Under the pieces are notes generated by a model, which ran no database searches, was not told the DNA's origin, and saw only the letters and a list, made by a program, of their open reading frames with translations. From NCBI GenBank assembly GCA_003427395.1, contig BFEA01000553.1, positions 985,819 through 1,012,926 on the forward strand: DNA of 27,108 nt, in the 5' to 3' direction. This DNA is from Chara braunii (Eukaryota > Streptophyta > Charophyceae > Charales > Characeae). Shown here piece by piece: positions 1 to 10,474 of this stretch. The first letter of the stretch is position 1; each line of letters begins with the position of its first letter. A program made the translations under genes and the position numbers.

Positions 1-30
<30 letters not shown>
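1..30. repeat. (GA)15 microsatellite at window edge
   Basis: Fifteen uninterrupted GA dinucleotides open the window, so the tract may continue upstream of what is visible. Confidence 0.98.
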
Positions 31-31
<1 letters not shown>

Positions 32-74
32 GATAAGTCTCCAACCTTGGCCAACAGCTAAGTCTCCAACCCGC

Positions 75-175
75 GCCTCGCCGCACGCTACTTGGATCCA
101 TAGAAAGAGCAAATCAAAAAGTGGCAGTGTATATTTCCACGTTTCAGTAGAAGATTCATTCCGTTTTTGCTCATC
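75..175 (+). mobile_element. Truncated MITE-like copy, family M1
   Basis: GCCTCGCCGCAC at 75-86 matches the terminal inverted repeat of the complete family member at 24327-24432. The interior (129-160) carries the family core, a TTTCCAC/GTAGAAG-type hairpin followed by ATTCATT and a T-rich run. No matching right terminus is visible; the copy appears to end where the (TG)n tract begins. Related cores lie at about 1478-1510, 2421-2460, 12974-13010, 13921-13960 and 24378-24415. Family membership is inferred by eye. Confidence 0.5.
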
Positions 176-186
176 CTATCGATGGA

Positions 187-187
<1 letters not shown>

Positions 188-223
<36 letters not shown>
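188..223. repeat. (TG)18 microsatellite
   Basis: Pure TG repeats of about 36 bp just upstream of the point where similarity to copy B begins. Confidence 0.97.
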
Positions 224-225
<2 letters not shown>

Positions 226-512
226 AGCAACCACCGTTTCAACCTGTAATAGAGTGGTCAGGTGCGTTTTCAATTTGCACCCGACCAAACTTGTACCCAG
301 CTAATTTCCAAGGCTAGAAAAAGCCCGGTGGTTACCAATTGAGCCGTGCGACACTACTGGTGATTTGAGTGTGGTACACATGCAATTTTCCATGAAACAA
401 TGGTCCTCGTCGTGCAAGACCATGAAACCAAATTGTCCCCGCCACGTGGGACCATTATTCATGCAGTCATCTCGCGCCAGATTTGTGATCTCCAACCAAA
501 AGGTGGGAAAAA

Positions 513-529
513 ATATATATATATATATA
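513..529. repeat. Short (AT)n tract in copy A
   Basis: Alternating AT bases inside copy A. Copy B has an A/G-rich stretch at the same place (about 11985-12000), so this is a copy-specific change. Confidence 0.85.
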
Positions 530-822
530 CAACTTGTGGCAACGTTGTCGTGTGGCTTCAGGCGTTTTTCCCTGCTGATCCCACAACCTGTGTAAGGTTA
601 TGGTCAAGAGTGACTGTGCTGCCACAAGACACAGGCCCGCTGATTTTTCTTAGGGCACACTCGCATAATTTCTTTAGTTGAACCGGGCCATGAAAATGGG
701 CAAATACAACAAAATTCGATAGAGCACGTAAGCACCCCTAAGGCATTTCTTACTTTTTTTTACAGAAGGAAAAAAAAAATTTAGTTGTAGCATGTTCAGA
801 AACGGATAAGCAAGTTAGCTAT

Positions 823-890
823 CGGACTCGCTGCATTGATTAGGCATGCAACTGGGATTTAGGAGGTTGTGGGTTCGAGCCCCATCGCTG
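823..890 (+). repeat. tRNA-like relic or SINE head (copy A)
   Basis: An A-box-like stretch (CGCTGCATTGATTAGGC, 829-845) is followed 27 bases later by a good pol III B box (GGTTCGAGCCCC, 872-883) and a GCTGCCA end. The acceptor and D stems do not pair, so this is not a functional tRNA. The copy B equivalent lies at 12305-12370. A tRNA-derived SINE head or decayed tRNA is the likeliest reading; the anticodon cannot be assigned. Confidence 0.4.
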
Positions 891-1248
891 CCAGCACTGC
901 GCTTAGTGTCAACCAGATATGGTAGTCCGCATGATACCTCAAATCGATATTAATCCGCAGCCCCTCGGGGTTGCATTTATACACCTTCGGCATTTTCAAC
1001 AATCGCTACATCGTCCTTCGTTAAGGCTCAACACTGCAGTTGGAAGGGTGAATTTTCTTTTTCGTGCTTTGCAAAGGGTCGGGGAAATTTTGAAGGGAGG
1101 AGAACCGATACCTGGTCATGGTTCCCCAGTAAGCTGAAAAGGCACGGCCCAAACCTGCACCTTTTTGCCCACCCAATGTCTACTGTTTTCCCATGATGTT
1201 AACTTTTACCATTATGCTCACGGTCACCGACACATTGCGCGCTGCAAG

Positions 1249-1264
1249 GTGTGTGTGTGTGTGT
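1249..1264. repeat. (GT)8 microsatellite, copy A
   Basis: Short GT run. The same site in copy B (12731-12754) is expanded to about 12 units. Confidence 0.9.
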
Positions 1265-1424
1265 ATTTATGCGACCTACTCTCCACTGTTCGCAAAACAG
1301 CAAGCCCCGCCCTGCTCGATGAACCGCAGTTAAGAAAATGGCAATGCGAAGCCACAATTGTGACTACGAAAGTGACAGTGTGCATGCAAGACCGATTCTA
1401 CGCAAATCACTCCACCACTTACCA

Positions 1425-1547
1425 AGGGTCTCGCTCCACTATTCCCACACGCACAAAAGACAAAAAATACAACATCGTATCTTCCCATGTTTTAGCGGAA
1501 GATCGATTATCATTTTTCACATTATATAAGGAGTGGAGCGAGACCCT
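1425..1547. mobile_element. MITE-like fold-back with 16-bp TIRs, family M1 (copy A)
   Basis: AGGGTCTCGCTCCACT at 1425-1440 is repeated exactly in reverse complement at 1532-1547, enclosing 91 bp. The interior holds an ACAAAAGACAAAAAAT segment and the family hairpin core near 1478-1510. No transposase frame fits in 123 bp, so it would be non-autonomous. I see no clean target-site duplication. The TIR matches that of the 24327-24432 element at about 10 of 13 positions. The insertion predates the duplication because copy B has it too. Confidence 0.75.
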
Positions 1548-1887
1548 AAGCAGGGAAAAAAATAATGAATCTTTGGCTATAAAGTTATAATTTGCAAAGA
1601 TACCACGCCACATTTTTTCCTTTTCAAAGTATGATGATTAGTGGAGTAAGACCCTTTGTCACTGCCACGAACTCATGCTACTAAACCTTAACCAGACCCC
1701 TTTATATTTGTAAACTTGTTGTAGTCAATTTGAATATAATGGATATACAAATTAAGCAATACAACGCATTGTGTTATATCTGATTACAAGGCATACCTGT
1801 TATGTAGAACCGAGTAAGGTTTTTCCATTGTACTTAAGTTTTTCTTAAAACATGGAAGCATTTTTCCACCTCATTAAAAAATCAATC

Positions 1888-1892
<5 letters not shown>

Positions 1893-1948
<56 letters not shown>

Positions 1949-1990
1949 CAATCAATCAATCAATCAATCNATCAATCAATCAATCGATCG
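1893..1990. repeat. Compound microsatellite (CT)n-(AATC)n, copy A
   Basis: About 26 CT units (1893-1945) run directly into AATC/GATC tetranucleotides. A single N lies at 1970. Copy B has (CA)n at the corresponding place. Confidence 0.97.
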
Positions 1991-2394
1991 ATCAACTCCT
2001 GTGATGCATTTGATTGATTGATTGATAATTAATGAACAACAAAAAAAGAACTTTGAAAAAAGAAAAAATCTGTAATTATTTGACCCTCACTTTTTCTTTA
2101 TTTTTATTTTTTTCTTAACTAATATGAAACAACTTAAAATTTAGAGGTAGTTGATCCATAAGCAAGGGAACCTGCAAAAGCAAATTACAAAAATAAAAAA
2201 AATATAATCCGGTTTCACGGGTCCCGAACTCAAGCTGAAGGTACCCTGAGTTTCGGCTAGTCCCATGGATGTTCGAAAAACGTTCGAGCGAGTAAAAACT
2301 GGTTATCCCCATAATAAGTGAAAAATTTATAGTACGAGGATGCCCTCGTATTAACGTGTTCAACGTTCTTGGTTGGATCAACGACTTCCCACAT

Positions 2395-2475
2395 GTACAA
2401 AAAAGGAAAATTATGGCGGAGCATCTTTCCATGTTATAGTGGAAGATTCATTATCATTTTGCGCATTTGCTGAAT
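2395..2475 (+). mobile_element. M1-family core without clear TIRs (copy A)
   Basis: Positions 2421-2460 carry TTTCCAT...TAGTGGAAGATTCATTATCATTTTGC, matching the hairpin core of the elements at 1425-1547 and 24327-24432. A GGAAAATTATGGCGGAGCAT stretch precedes it, as in the 24327 copy. The termini are too decayed to recognise. Also present in copy B near 13905-13975. Confidence 0.5.
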
Positions 2476-3126
2476 GGTAGAGAAATATCCTTTATGCAAA
2501 CGATTATGATATGATGTACCTTATAGGACTAAAATTTAAAATATATATTATTCTGTTTTTCTAAATGTTATTAACAAGAATATAAAAAGAAGATGAATAT
2601 ATGTGTTGATGTTCCTATTTCTCGCAGCACACAGAACGAACGAGTCGTCTATGAAAGCACATCGTGCCCTCATCATGACCATATGAGACCCTGAAGATGC
2701 CTCCATACATACACATATGAGATAGCATAGACAAACAAACACACACATATTACACAGCATCGAAGAGCAATCTCTCATTTTTTTGTTTTAATGCCTTAGT
2801 ATGAACGCATCCAATGCCTGTGTCTTGGACACACACGTACGACATGCTTGCACATAAAGTATACCACATGTATGCTATGGAACTATGGTGTATGAGGTAC
2901 CCTCACCTCCAAGCTTCCAAGATGACTTTCTGAAAATTTAGATTCAAACCACCAATGGACCCCCTACCTCTGTAACATGTAGCCATATACACATTGGAAA
3001 AAAAAATATTTCGCCTACCGGAATGAAGGAGGACACACATGGGTTACATAAAACTCCAAGAACCACAACATAGATGCTTTAAAAAAGTTGTATTGATGAA
3101 AGTTCTTAAAAACAATAAAAAATGAG

Positions 3127-3156
<30 letters not shown>
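3127..3156. repeat. Poly(A) tract, 30 A
   Basis: Thirty uninterrupted A residues in copy A; copy B has only a short A run at the same place. No retroelement body adjoins it, so simple slippage expansion is likely. Confidence 0.95.
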
Positions 3157-3159
<3 letters not shown>

Positions 3160-3708
3160 TAATGTTTTAGGTCGTGAAATAATATTAATGCGTAATGAAA
3201 AACATATATTATTGAAAGTCGATGTCAGTCGTTAGGCCTCACATGTCAAACTCATTAATCAAAGGTTAGTATATATTTTTAACACTGGAAATATATGATC
3301 AGTGAGACTAGTAATTTAATACTCCCACTAAGTAACAAGTATAAAACACCAACATGAAGATATAAAAGACTTGATTCTCATTAAGATGAAATCAATCAAC
3401 CATGTTATTACCGTTGTTATATTTCGCTTTAATGAAATTTAAAATACCTATAGTTAAAAAAAAAAATAGTAATTTCTATATCGCCTGCAAAAAGAATTAT
3501 ACGTCCACTTTAATAACTTGTTTTCAAATAAAGCGATATGAGAAAAATTCAAAGATAAAATAGGGCAACATATGTCGTCAACGCCATACCAAACAATGAT
3601 TAGTGTGTTAAACCAAAATAAAAATTGAATAAGAAATAATATGCAACAATCATTGCAACCTTAACCCTTTAGTAATATCATTAAATTATTTACACTATTT
3701 GCTTTAAA

Positions 3709-3871
3709 GCACCAGTACCTCCGAGCCTATTTTCGACAAGTACTAGTCTACCTTCAAACTTTCAGGAGGTCGAGCCCGCCGTTGATCAATAAGATCGACG
3801 ACCGTCTTTTCCTTTCGGCCTCCTAAAAGGTCCGAGACCAAGTATTTTCGAACTGACAAAGGTACTAGTGG
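3709..3871. mobile_element. 163-bp MITE with TTAA/TTTAAA target duplication, copy A only
   Basis: TTTAAA flanks both sides (3703-3708 and 3872-3877), while copy B has a single TTTAAA at 15183-15188 with no insert, giving a clean empty site. The ends are inverted repeats: GCACCAGTACCT on the left against AGGTACTAGTGG on the right, about 10 of 12 matching. The interior continues as an imperfect fold-back (AGGAGGTCG near 3765 against GGCCTCCT near 3820). No coding capacity. A TTAA or TTTAAA duplication fits piggyBac-type mobilisation, but assignment rests only on the target site. Confidence 0.85.
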
Positions 3872-4440
3872 TTTAAAACGTCATTTTTCGTTGACAAATT
3901 AGTAATTGTGCCAAAAAGGGATGAAACCTAGTAATCTAATTTCTGCAAATCATTATCATAAAATAACGAATAAGGCAACGATTATCATCTATGCTCCACC
4001 AAACAAAAATCAACGTACTCGTGCATAAATCGAACTCTGATAAAACGACGAACTATTAAAATGTGATTTTGCACATTCATACTCTTATAAATACAACCTC
4101 ACTCTAAAGTGCATCATTTCAATTGACCACCATTTCTGTTGCGCATCTATATTTTTATTCCATTGAACTTACCAAAAATGCCAAAAAGGGGAGAAAAGCT
4201 AAATACTAAGCAACCGATTGAGGGTGGAGTTAGGTGTCGCTCCTATTTTCAGACGCGAAACGATGGTACAAGTTAAGGTTGTTCTACCGTATAGTATAAT
4301 AGGATGTAAAACAAAGTGAATTAATCAAAACAAACACTAAAATTGAAAAGTCGAGACCCCAAAACATAAGGGGGAGGGGGGGAAGATAGACTTAGGGCTA
4401 CGATAAACAATTCAAATAACAAAATGATAAATGCACCACT

Positions 4441-4728
4441 CAGCTAGGCTACCAGAGTGGCCTGGGGTCACTTGCCCGACTGGGCCAAATAAAAATAAAT
4501 AATAAAAAAATAAAACATATATTTCTTGATTTTGTTTTTAAATTTGGTAATGAATTTCAATGTGACCATGATGCAAAAGTTGTTCTACTTATTTTTCTGC
4601 ATAACATAGTTGTTTTTCGGATTTTTTTGATGTTTTTTTTTTTTTGTCGGGATCTTCCATGGTCCTTGCACGGGCTGGCCACCCGGGCCCCGGGCGGCCC
4701 GGCTGGTGGGCTAGCCACTCGGGCTTTT
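4441..4728. mobile_element. GC-rich fold-back or paired SINE-like insertion, copy A only
   Basis: Copy B reads straight through this point (near 15790), so about 288 bp were gained in A or lost from B. The ends are GC-rich (4455-4486 and 4665-4723) and imperfectly inverted. The centre is AT-rich. On the minus strand the right block reads into CATGGAAGATCCCGAC followed by an A tract; on the plus strand the left block also runs into A-rich sequence. The right block resembles 23984-24024 at about three of four positions, also followed by T on plus. This suggests two opposed short retroposons, or one fold-back element. No target duplication is clear. Confidence 0.5.
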
Positions 4729-5196
4729 ATACATGCCACACGGTGCCTAAGTTTATAATGACATTGTTTTCTTTTTCTAAACCTTAATTTGTTTGTTGCA
4801 CAAGGGTCTAACCATTATGAATTTAGTAGTGATTATCGTTTTCACACAAACACAATGTATGGTCATTATTGGTGTATCTAGACTCAAAGTTGTCTCAAAC
4901 ACAACAATAATAATTGTACATTATATTGAGGTAAAAATGGTAGTTGTGTGCATGAAGTCATGATATTTCTTTTTATTTTTTTATTAAGGAAATTACGCGG
5001 GAGTCACAAAAATGAGTTATAATTGCACTAAGGGTCAAAATATAGTTTCGAATTGCGGTTCGAACAACGTATACAACCCAACTTTCTGGCCAGATACGAT
5101 GCCCCAAATGCAATTGCAAACTGTACCTTGCCCCACAGTGCAATTATAACTTGTTTTTGTGACTCTACTGAAGTTACCCCTTTTTAATTATATACA

Positions 5197-5350
5197 TGTG
5201 AGTTACATTGTGTGGTTCTGGTTTATTGTTCCACAACCACGGTAATTGATATGTGAAGGGGAGGGGGGGGGNTGTGAGTTACATTGTGTGGTTCTGGTTT
5301 ATTGTTGCAAGAGCGCGGGAATTGATATGGGGAGGGGAGGGGGGGGGGGA
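5197..5350 (+). repeat. Duplicated segment around a single N, copy A
   Basis: TGTGAGTTACATTGTGTGG and what follows occur at 5197-5271 and again at 5273-5350, separated by one N (5272) and each ending in a poly-G run. Copy B has the related segment duplicated with a unit of about 222 bp. The N looks like an unresolved assembly join in a repeat. Confidence 0.75.
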
Positions 5351-5771
5351 AGAGAGTGAGCTTGACCCGCCTTTTGCAAGTATGGTTGTCAATACATTAC
5401 GTGACACAAGATAAGAGTATTCTGTCATCGATTGACAAATAATGATCATATACTCTGCCAAGGTAAGGGGGGCGGGGGTGGGAGGAGGGGTTGACCTTTT
5501 CCCCAATCCCGTTCTTTTTTTGTCATTTTTATATTTTTCGTTTTTTTTTTTCTCTTTCTTTCTCAATTTCATCTTTTGGTATTTTTCGTTTCTTTTGTTG
5601 GTTCTCAAAGAAATAGAGAGTCAAAGTGAAAATGAGAACGTGTGTTTAAGAGAGACAAAGAGAGAGAGAGAGAGAGTTATAGGAGAAGTGGAGTTGCCTG
5701 TTCATTTTCAATATGCAACCATGGTCGGGCACCGACATTGTTCTCTATCTCAAACACACACAAGCAAGAGC

Positions 5772-5775
<4 letters not shown>

Positions 5776-5838
<63 letters not shown>
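5776..5838. repeat. (GA)n microsatellite, 63 bp, copy A
   Basis: About 31 GA units. Copy B has a mixed purine tract instead (near 17010-17047). Long Arg/Glu or Ser/Leu open frames over this region are repeat artefacts. Confidence 0.97.
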
Positions 5839-5840
<2 letters not shown>

Positions 5841-7657
5841 GACAATAATAATGCACTGATGATTTGTTGGCGCTACAACTCACCATGCAAAGTATGGTTG
5901 CAGGCGCAGCAAATGGCATGCGACAGTGCATTCTCTATTGAATTCAATAATAAAAACGATAGATTATGCCTGGAGGTGGGTGGGGGAAGGTCAACATTTC
6001 CTATAATCTTATTCTGTTCTTTTGCCATTTCTTATTTTATTTTTTTCTTTCTCGTTATTTTATTTTGGTTGTTTTTTTTTTCTGTTGTTTGTACACAGCA
6101 AATAACAGCCAGAGCGAGAGATGGACAGATAGATGGTAATAGAGGTAAATCGATAGATAGATAATGTTGGGGAGAATGTGAGAGAGAGGAAGGGAGGGGA
6201 GAAGGAAGAGAGAGAGAAATAGGTGATGATGATAGTACAACGAAGATTTGCATGAGTTGCAATGACATCTTGGGGGGCATACAAGTCGACGTTGTGTAGC
6301 AGCCAATGGTGAGCTCAATTTATACTTTTACTTTGTTAACCTGGAAATAAAAGATGACGATGATTTTTCATCGCACGCCCATATCCTTCTCCCTTTCTGC
6401 CTTGCATGTCTATGCTTACTTTGTATGATAATCTCTTCCTCATTACGAAGTCCCGAGAAGACAAATTGTTCCCCAAAAGACATGGTCGCCATCTTTTCAT
6501 GGAAACATATGTCAAATGGGGTTTGTCGCCATCTTTCCTCGGGAACGTATGTCAAATGCGCTTCATCAGGAGGGTGGAGGGGATGTTAGGGCAGACCATC
6601 GGGGTTGAACCTCCCAATGAGTCAGGAAAGGCCAACGAAATAATCACAGTCATGCTTTTCTTTGTGAAGTTGTGTACAGTGAAACATGACAACATACACA
6701 TCCACCCACAAACACACACACATATACATGCACATGCACAAATATGGATACGTTGCCATACGAGCCATATTCAATGCGACGGAGGGATATCGTTGTCACT
6801 CGATGTGGCTGGTATGGTGAATGTGTATCCCTATGTGCGCGAATATGTTCGTCTATGTGCGTGTTCATGTGCATGTGTGTCTTGGGTGGGTGGGTGTATT
6901 GTCATGTTTCGCTATACACAACTCCACAAATAAAATCATGATTGAGCCAAACTATTTTGTCAGACTTTCACTTACTCATAAGGAGGCCAAACCCGGAGTC
7001 AGCCCAGGATGCATTTGAGTAAGGATTAGGACTCACTACGTCTCCTAAAGCTATGGATAACCCTAAGACAAGCGGTCAACTTTACTCGTACCAACCCTGC
7101 GATCCAAGCAGACTGTCGGTCCAAACCCTTGACAAGAATGGTAGTAAGTCTGGGAAACTAATCTGACACAGCCATAAAACTGACTCTATATACCATCTCA
7201 ACCATGGATACCCAATAATAGCATGGCTGCTAGTGTGTGAATGTGAGCCCTTGTGTGTGTCCTCTTCTTCCTTTGCCTTTGCTTTACCGCATAGTTTGAC
7301 AATATATATGCACATATGTATAAGCATAATATTTCCTGTTTGTGGGATAACTTTCCTTCATTGGGGACTATCCGGGCTGCTACATTGCAGTGCATGTTCG
7401 TGCATTTTTCTTCGACGCGGCGTGCATGCTCCGACAAGGTGTAGGGGTCCGCTGACCAGAGCAAAATGGCTGGTGAGTCCAGTCAAAAGAAGGCCTACTT
7501 CAGTTCGGTTTTGTTTCTTTGAAATGATCTCATATCTAATACCAGCGAGTCAGTAGTTGAATTGAATTCCGACGATGATACTTCTCTCAAGTTCGACTAC
7601 CAAAAGGACCACAACCATCAAGAGTCATACATAGGTTTTTTAAATTTCGCCGTAGAT

Positions 7658-7727
7658 CGATATTCTAAATTGTCATGATTCTATTTTCTAATTTGTCATG
7701 ATTCGATTTTCTAATTTGTCAATGATT
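7658..7727 (+). repeat. Three tandem 23/24-bp units
   Basis: Units at 7658-7680, 7681-7703 and 7704-7727 share the pattern NNATTTTCTAATTTGTCATGATT with few changes. Confidence 0.9.
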
Positions 7728-7834
7728 CGTGATGAATTATGCTTGACGTGATTTTCCATGTCCTATTTAGTGTTTTCTCACAAGGCTTTTCTCATTGGAG
7801 ACTGTTAGCAAATCTTTTTAGGTGTGCCTGTTTC

Positions 7835-8050
7835 GATGCCAGAACGACGCTCGTCGGTGCTGGGGTGTTGCCCTGTAACCTGCAAAGCAGGAGCATGAGG
7901 CCTGGTAGAGAGATCTGGGGATGCTTAGGGGCGGGCATCTCATGGAATAATCAAGGGTTGCTGCTTGTAGGATGTCGATCAGAGCTGGGGTGAGTTGTGT
8001 TGCCCTATAACCTAGCGGTTGGGGTGTCAGGGTGGGCAGACTCAGGCAGA
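7835..8050 (+). repeat. Nested repeat module 1
   Basis: Sub-block alpha (7835-7920) begins GATGCCAGAACGACGCT, contains TTGCCCTGTAACCTG and ends CCTGGTAGAGAGATCTGGG. Sub-block beta (about 7976-8047) contains GAGCTGGGGTGAGTTG and TTGCCCTATAACCTAG. Alpha and beta share the GCTGGGGTG...GCCCTGTAACC core, so each module is itself an old internal duplication. A lone related core lies near 8180-8220. Confidence 0.85.
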
Positions 8051-8525
8051 GAGTATGATTGCGTTGGCGAGCCTGAGTAGGGTTGTTATAGTCTCCTTGA
8101 GTTTTCTACAAATTGTCAACTAGGTATTTGTCGAGGGAGGAAGGCACTCCTTGCCGTCTATACCAAGCTGGTCGGTAATGGGGCATGGTGGTGCCCTGTA
8201 ACCCTAGCATAGTGGGTTATGAGACTCTCCGCGTTTAGGTTCGATGACTGATCACGGGGACTTCGTTTTTTTCCAATTGTTGCGTGGGAAGTTTGCTAGT
8301 CGGTGGTTTCGGTTCGGACTTTTTGCTTTCATTTTGTTTGTATGTCACTCATGTCTTATCTCGTTAAAAAAAACAAAAAAAGCGGGCGGTGTCTTCAGAT
8401 ATGGCTATCCTCTAGAGGTTGTGATTGTTCTTGGTGGTTGTGGTAAAACGTTTTTAGGCTCTTGGGACTCGCATTTTCCTTGAGGCAATTTTGATGTTGT
8501 TTTATTCATGGACCTGCGGTTGTTC

Positions 8526-8760
8526 GATGCCAGAACGACGCTGGCCGGTGCTGGGGGGTTGACCCTGTAACTTGTTGACAGCAGGAGCTTGAGGCCTGGT
8601 AGAGAGATCTGGGAATGCCTTGGGGGGGCATTTCACGGGACAATCAATCAAGGGTTCCTATCGAAGACGATTGCTGGCCGGAGCCGGGGTGAGTTGCATT
8701 GCCCTGTAACCTATAGTGGAGGTGAGAGGCTTGGTAGAGCTTAGTAGGGAATAAGACAGT
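8526..8760 (+). repeat. Nested repeat module 2
   Basis: Alpha at 8526-8612 and beta at about 8674-8752, in the same order as module 1. It is preceded by CATGGACCTGCGGTTGTTC, also seen in slightly altered form before module 3. Confidence 0.85.
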
Positions 8761-8973
8761 GTCTAAGGACTTTGAGGGTGTTAGGACCCTGTAGCGCTTT
8801 AGAGTGTTTGAAGACAATTGATGGGATTTTCGTTGGTGGATAGTCTCCCAAATTTACCTCAAATAACATTGATTTTTGTTTAAAAAAAGAGAGAATGTTT
8901 TAGGATTCAAGGGACTTCTAGCAACTCGCTTTAGGCTGTTTAATACTGATACGTTCATGGATCTGCGTTGTTC

Positions 8974-9180
8974 GATGCCAGAACGACGCTAACAGGTGCT
9001 GGGGTGTTGCCCTGTAACCTGCCGATTGCACGAGCGTGAGGCCTGGTAGAGAGATCTGGGTTCCAAGGGACAACGAAGGAAAGTTGTTGGGACGGCCTTG
9101 GCCGGAGCTGAGGCGAGTCGTGTTGCTTTGTAACCTAGCCGGGTGGGGGTGTGAGGCCTGGGAGAACAACAGGGAATAAG
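8974..9180 (+). repeat. Nested repeat module 3
   Basis: Alpha at 8974-9060 and beta at about 9093-9175, ending in AACAGGGAATAAGACGGTG, which resembles AGTAGGGAATAAGACAGTG after module 2. Confidence 0.85.
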
Positions 9181-9539
9181 ACGGTGTTAGACAGTTTTAG
9201 AGAGTTTTGTTTGGGAGTCTAGGGGTTCTGAGCATTCGAAAAGAGGTGAGTAGTCATAGTTTTTTAACCTCTCCTTTAATTCTCTTGAATTTCTTCAATA
9301 GTTCTCAGATTGATTCTCAGCCAAAGCCGAGTAATGGCCCTCGCATCTCAAATGACTTCTGCAACTCCATATGGGGCGTTGGGCCCGGTTCCCAACACGT
9401 GCTGCTCCCCACGAATTTCACAGTCGCATGGTTATACAAATGACGTATAGCTACTCCCACAGCCATGGTTATGCAAATAAAGGCTCACTGCGATGAGAGA
9501 GTAGCATTCAAAAGACACCTTCCGCCATCACATTGTTAT

Positions 9540-9895
9540 ACAACCTTTACCTCTAACATGCCGATATACATAGGAATCTACCTCTCGCAACCAGTTGATA
9601 TACATTGATCCCTCCACTGAGTCACTGCTCGTGGCATAGAGTATCGGGACATCGCCAACTTTATATTGGCACAGGAGGACAGTTTATGGTATCTGCGGAG
9701 TGCACTGTGAAATCACGACCAGCTCCGAGTAGTAGCCCGGCATCTGTGCTTTGACCACAGCAGCAGGTATCTGGTGGTAGTCCTTGTGTGGTGAGCATAC
9801 TTCAGGAATACTCTTTCGCCATCTCCATCTGCATGTGAGATGGGATTGTAAGACGGAGGGAGAGAGGAACAGAAACATGACATGCACCTCTTTTT
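9540..9895 (-). pseudogene. Possible decayed coding segment, copy A
   Basis: On the minus strand a frame reading YKVGDVPILYATSSDS and then NWLREVDSYVYRHVRG is open for about 45 codons after a stop, and is preceded by a second open stretch broken by a frameshift near 9785 relative to copy B. The counterpart in B is at 20057-20353. The stop between the two stretches (near 9683) is shared by both copies, and differences between copies are mostly amino-acid changing, so there is no sign of protein-level selection. No family recognised. It may simply be non-coding. Confidence 0.2.
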
Positions 9896-10474
9896 TCACC
9901 GTAATGCTCTTTTACTCAGAGAAAGGCTACCTCTCTTCTATTAGGATAAAGGCGTGCATACCATGTTCTGCATCATAGCCTTGAGGGGCAGAACAAATTA
10001 GGAGCAAGTCAGTCAAAAATGTTAACAAATACATCAATTTCAGTGTAGATTGTGCACGGCACACACACTTTACAACACGTGAATAAGGGGGGCGCTCACG
10101 TCCAGAAGGGCCTTGAGCTGTGAATTGCACGCATAGGGTCTTGCCACACTATATTTGAGCCTGGCAGACACACAGGCAAAAAGTCCCAGAGCTGAGAATA
10201 TAGCACACATAGGGCCTTTCCACAACAGTCTCCAACCACGATCTTCGATAGGTCGGCCATCGTCACACAGCCACTCGAACCTCTAATTGATGTAAGTTCT
10301 CAAAAGGGGTTAAAAAAGCATTTTGAGATAACCTCTAAAATGCCGCAAGATCCTCAGCTTGCAGTTCCAGGGCTTTTTACCTTTTCTGACTCCCAAGACT
10401 TTTAAGATGCCTACATCTCCCTCTTCACAGCACCCTCGAGGTTCGACAGTGCGCCTGAGGTTGGGAAGAAACGA

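Larger units (their letters stand above)
7598..9441 (+). mobile_element. 1.8-kb copy A-specific block of nested repeats
   Basis: The copy A side reads GTTCGAC then 1,844 bp then GACGTATAG, while copy B reads GTTTGACGACGTATAG (19708-19722). GAC therefore flanks the block on both sides, compatible with a 3-bp target duplication or with loss from B between short repeats. Inside are three 23-bp units (7658-7727) and three longer repeated modules (from 7835, 8526 and 8974), each with the same two sub-blocks in order. The longest frames (7739-7993, 8244-8483) are under 90 codons and match nothing I recognise. No reverse transcriptase or transposase motif is visible. Identity unknown. Confidence 0.6.

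Noticed and set aside
823-890. Functional tRNA gene
   Set aside because: A and B box similarity is present but acceptor and D stems do not pair in either copy.
5442-5931. Several overlapping frames with long Arg/Glu or Ser/Leu runs
   Set aside because: They are translations of the (GA)n tract and pyrimidine-rich flanks, open on both strands for that reason.
6650-7018. Cys/Val/His-rich frames in both orientations
   Set aside because: They come from GTGT/CACA-rich sequence; the frames are not conserved in copy B apart from the repeat itself.
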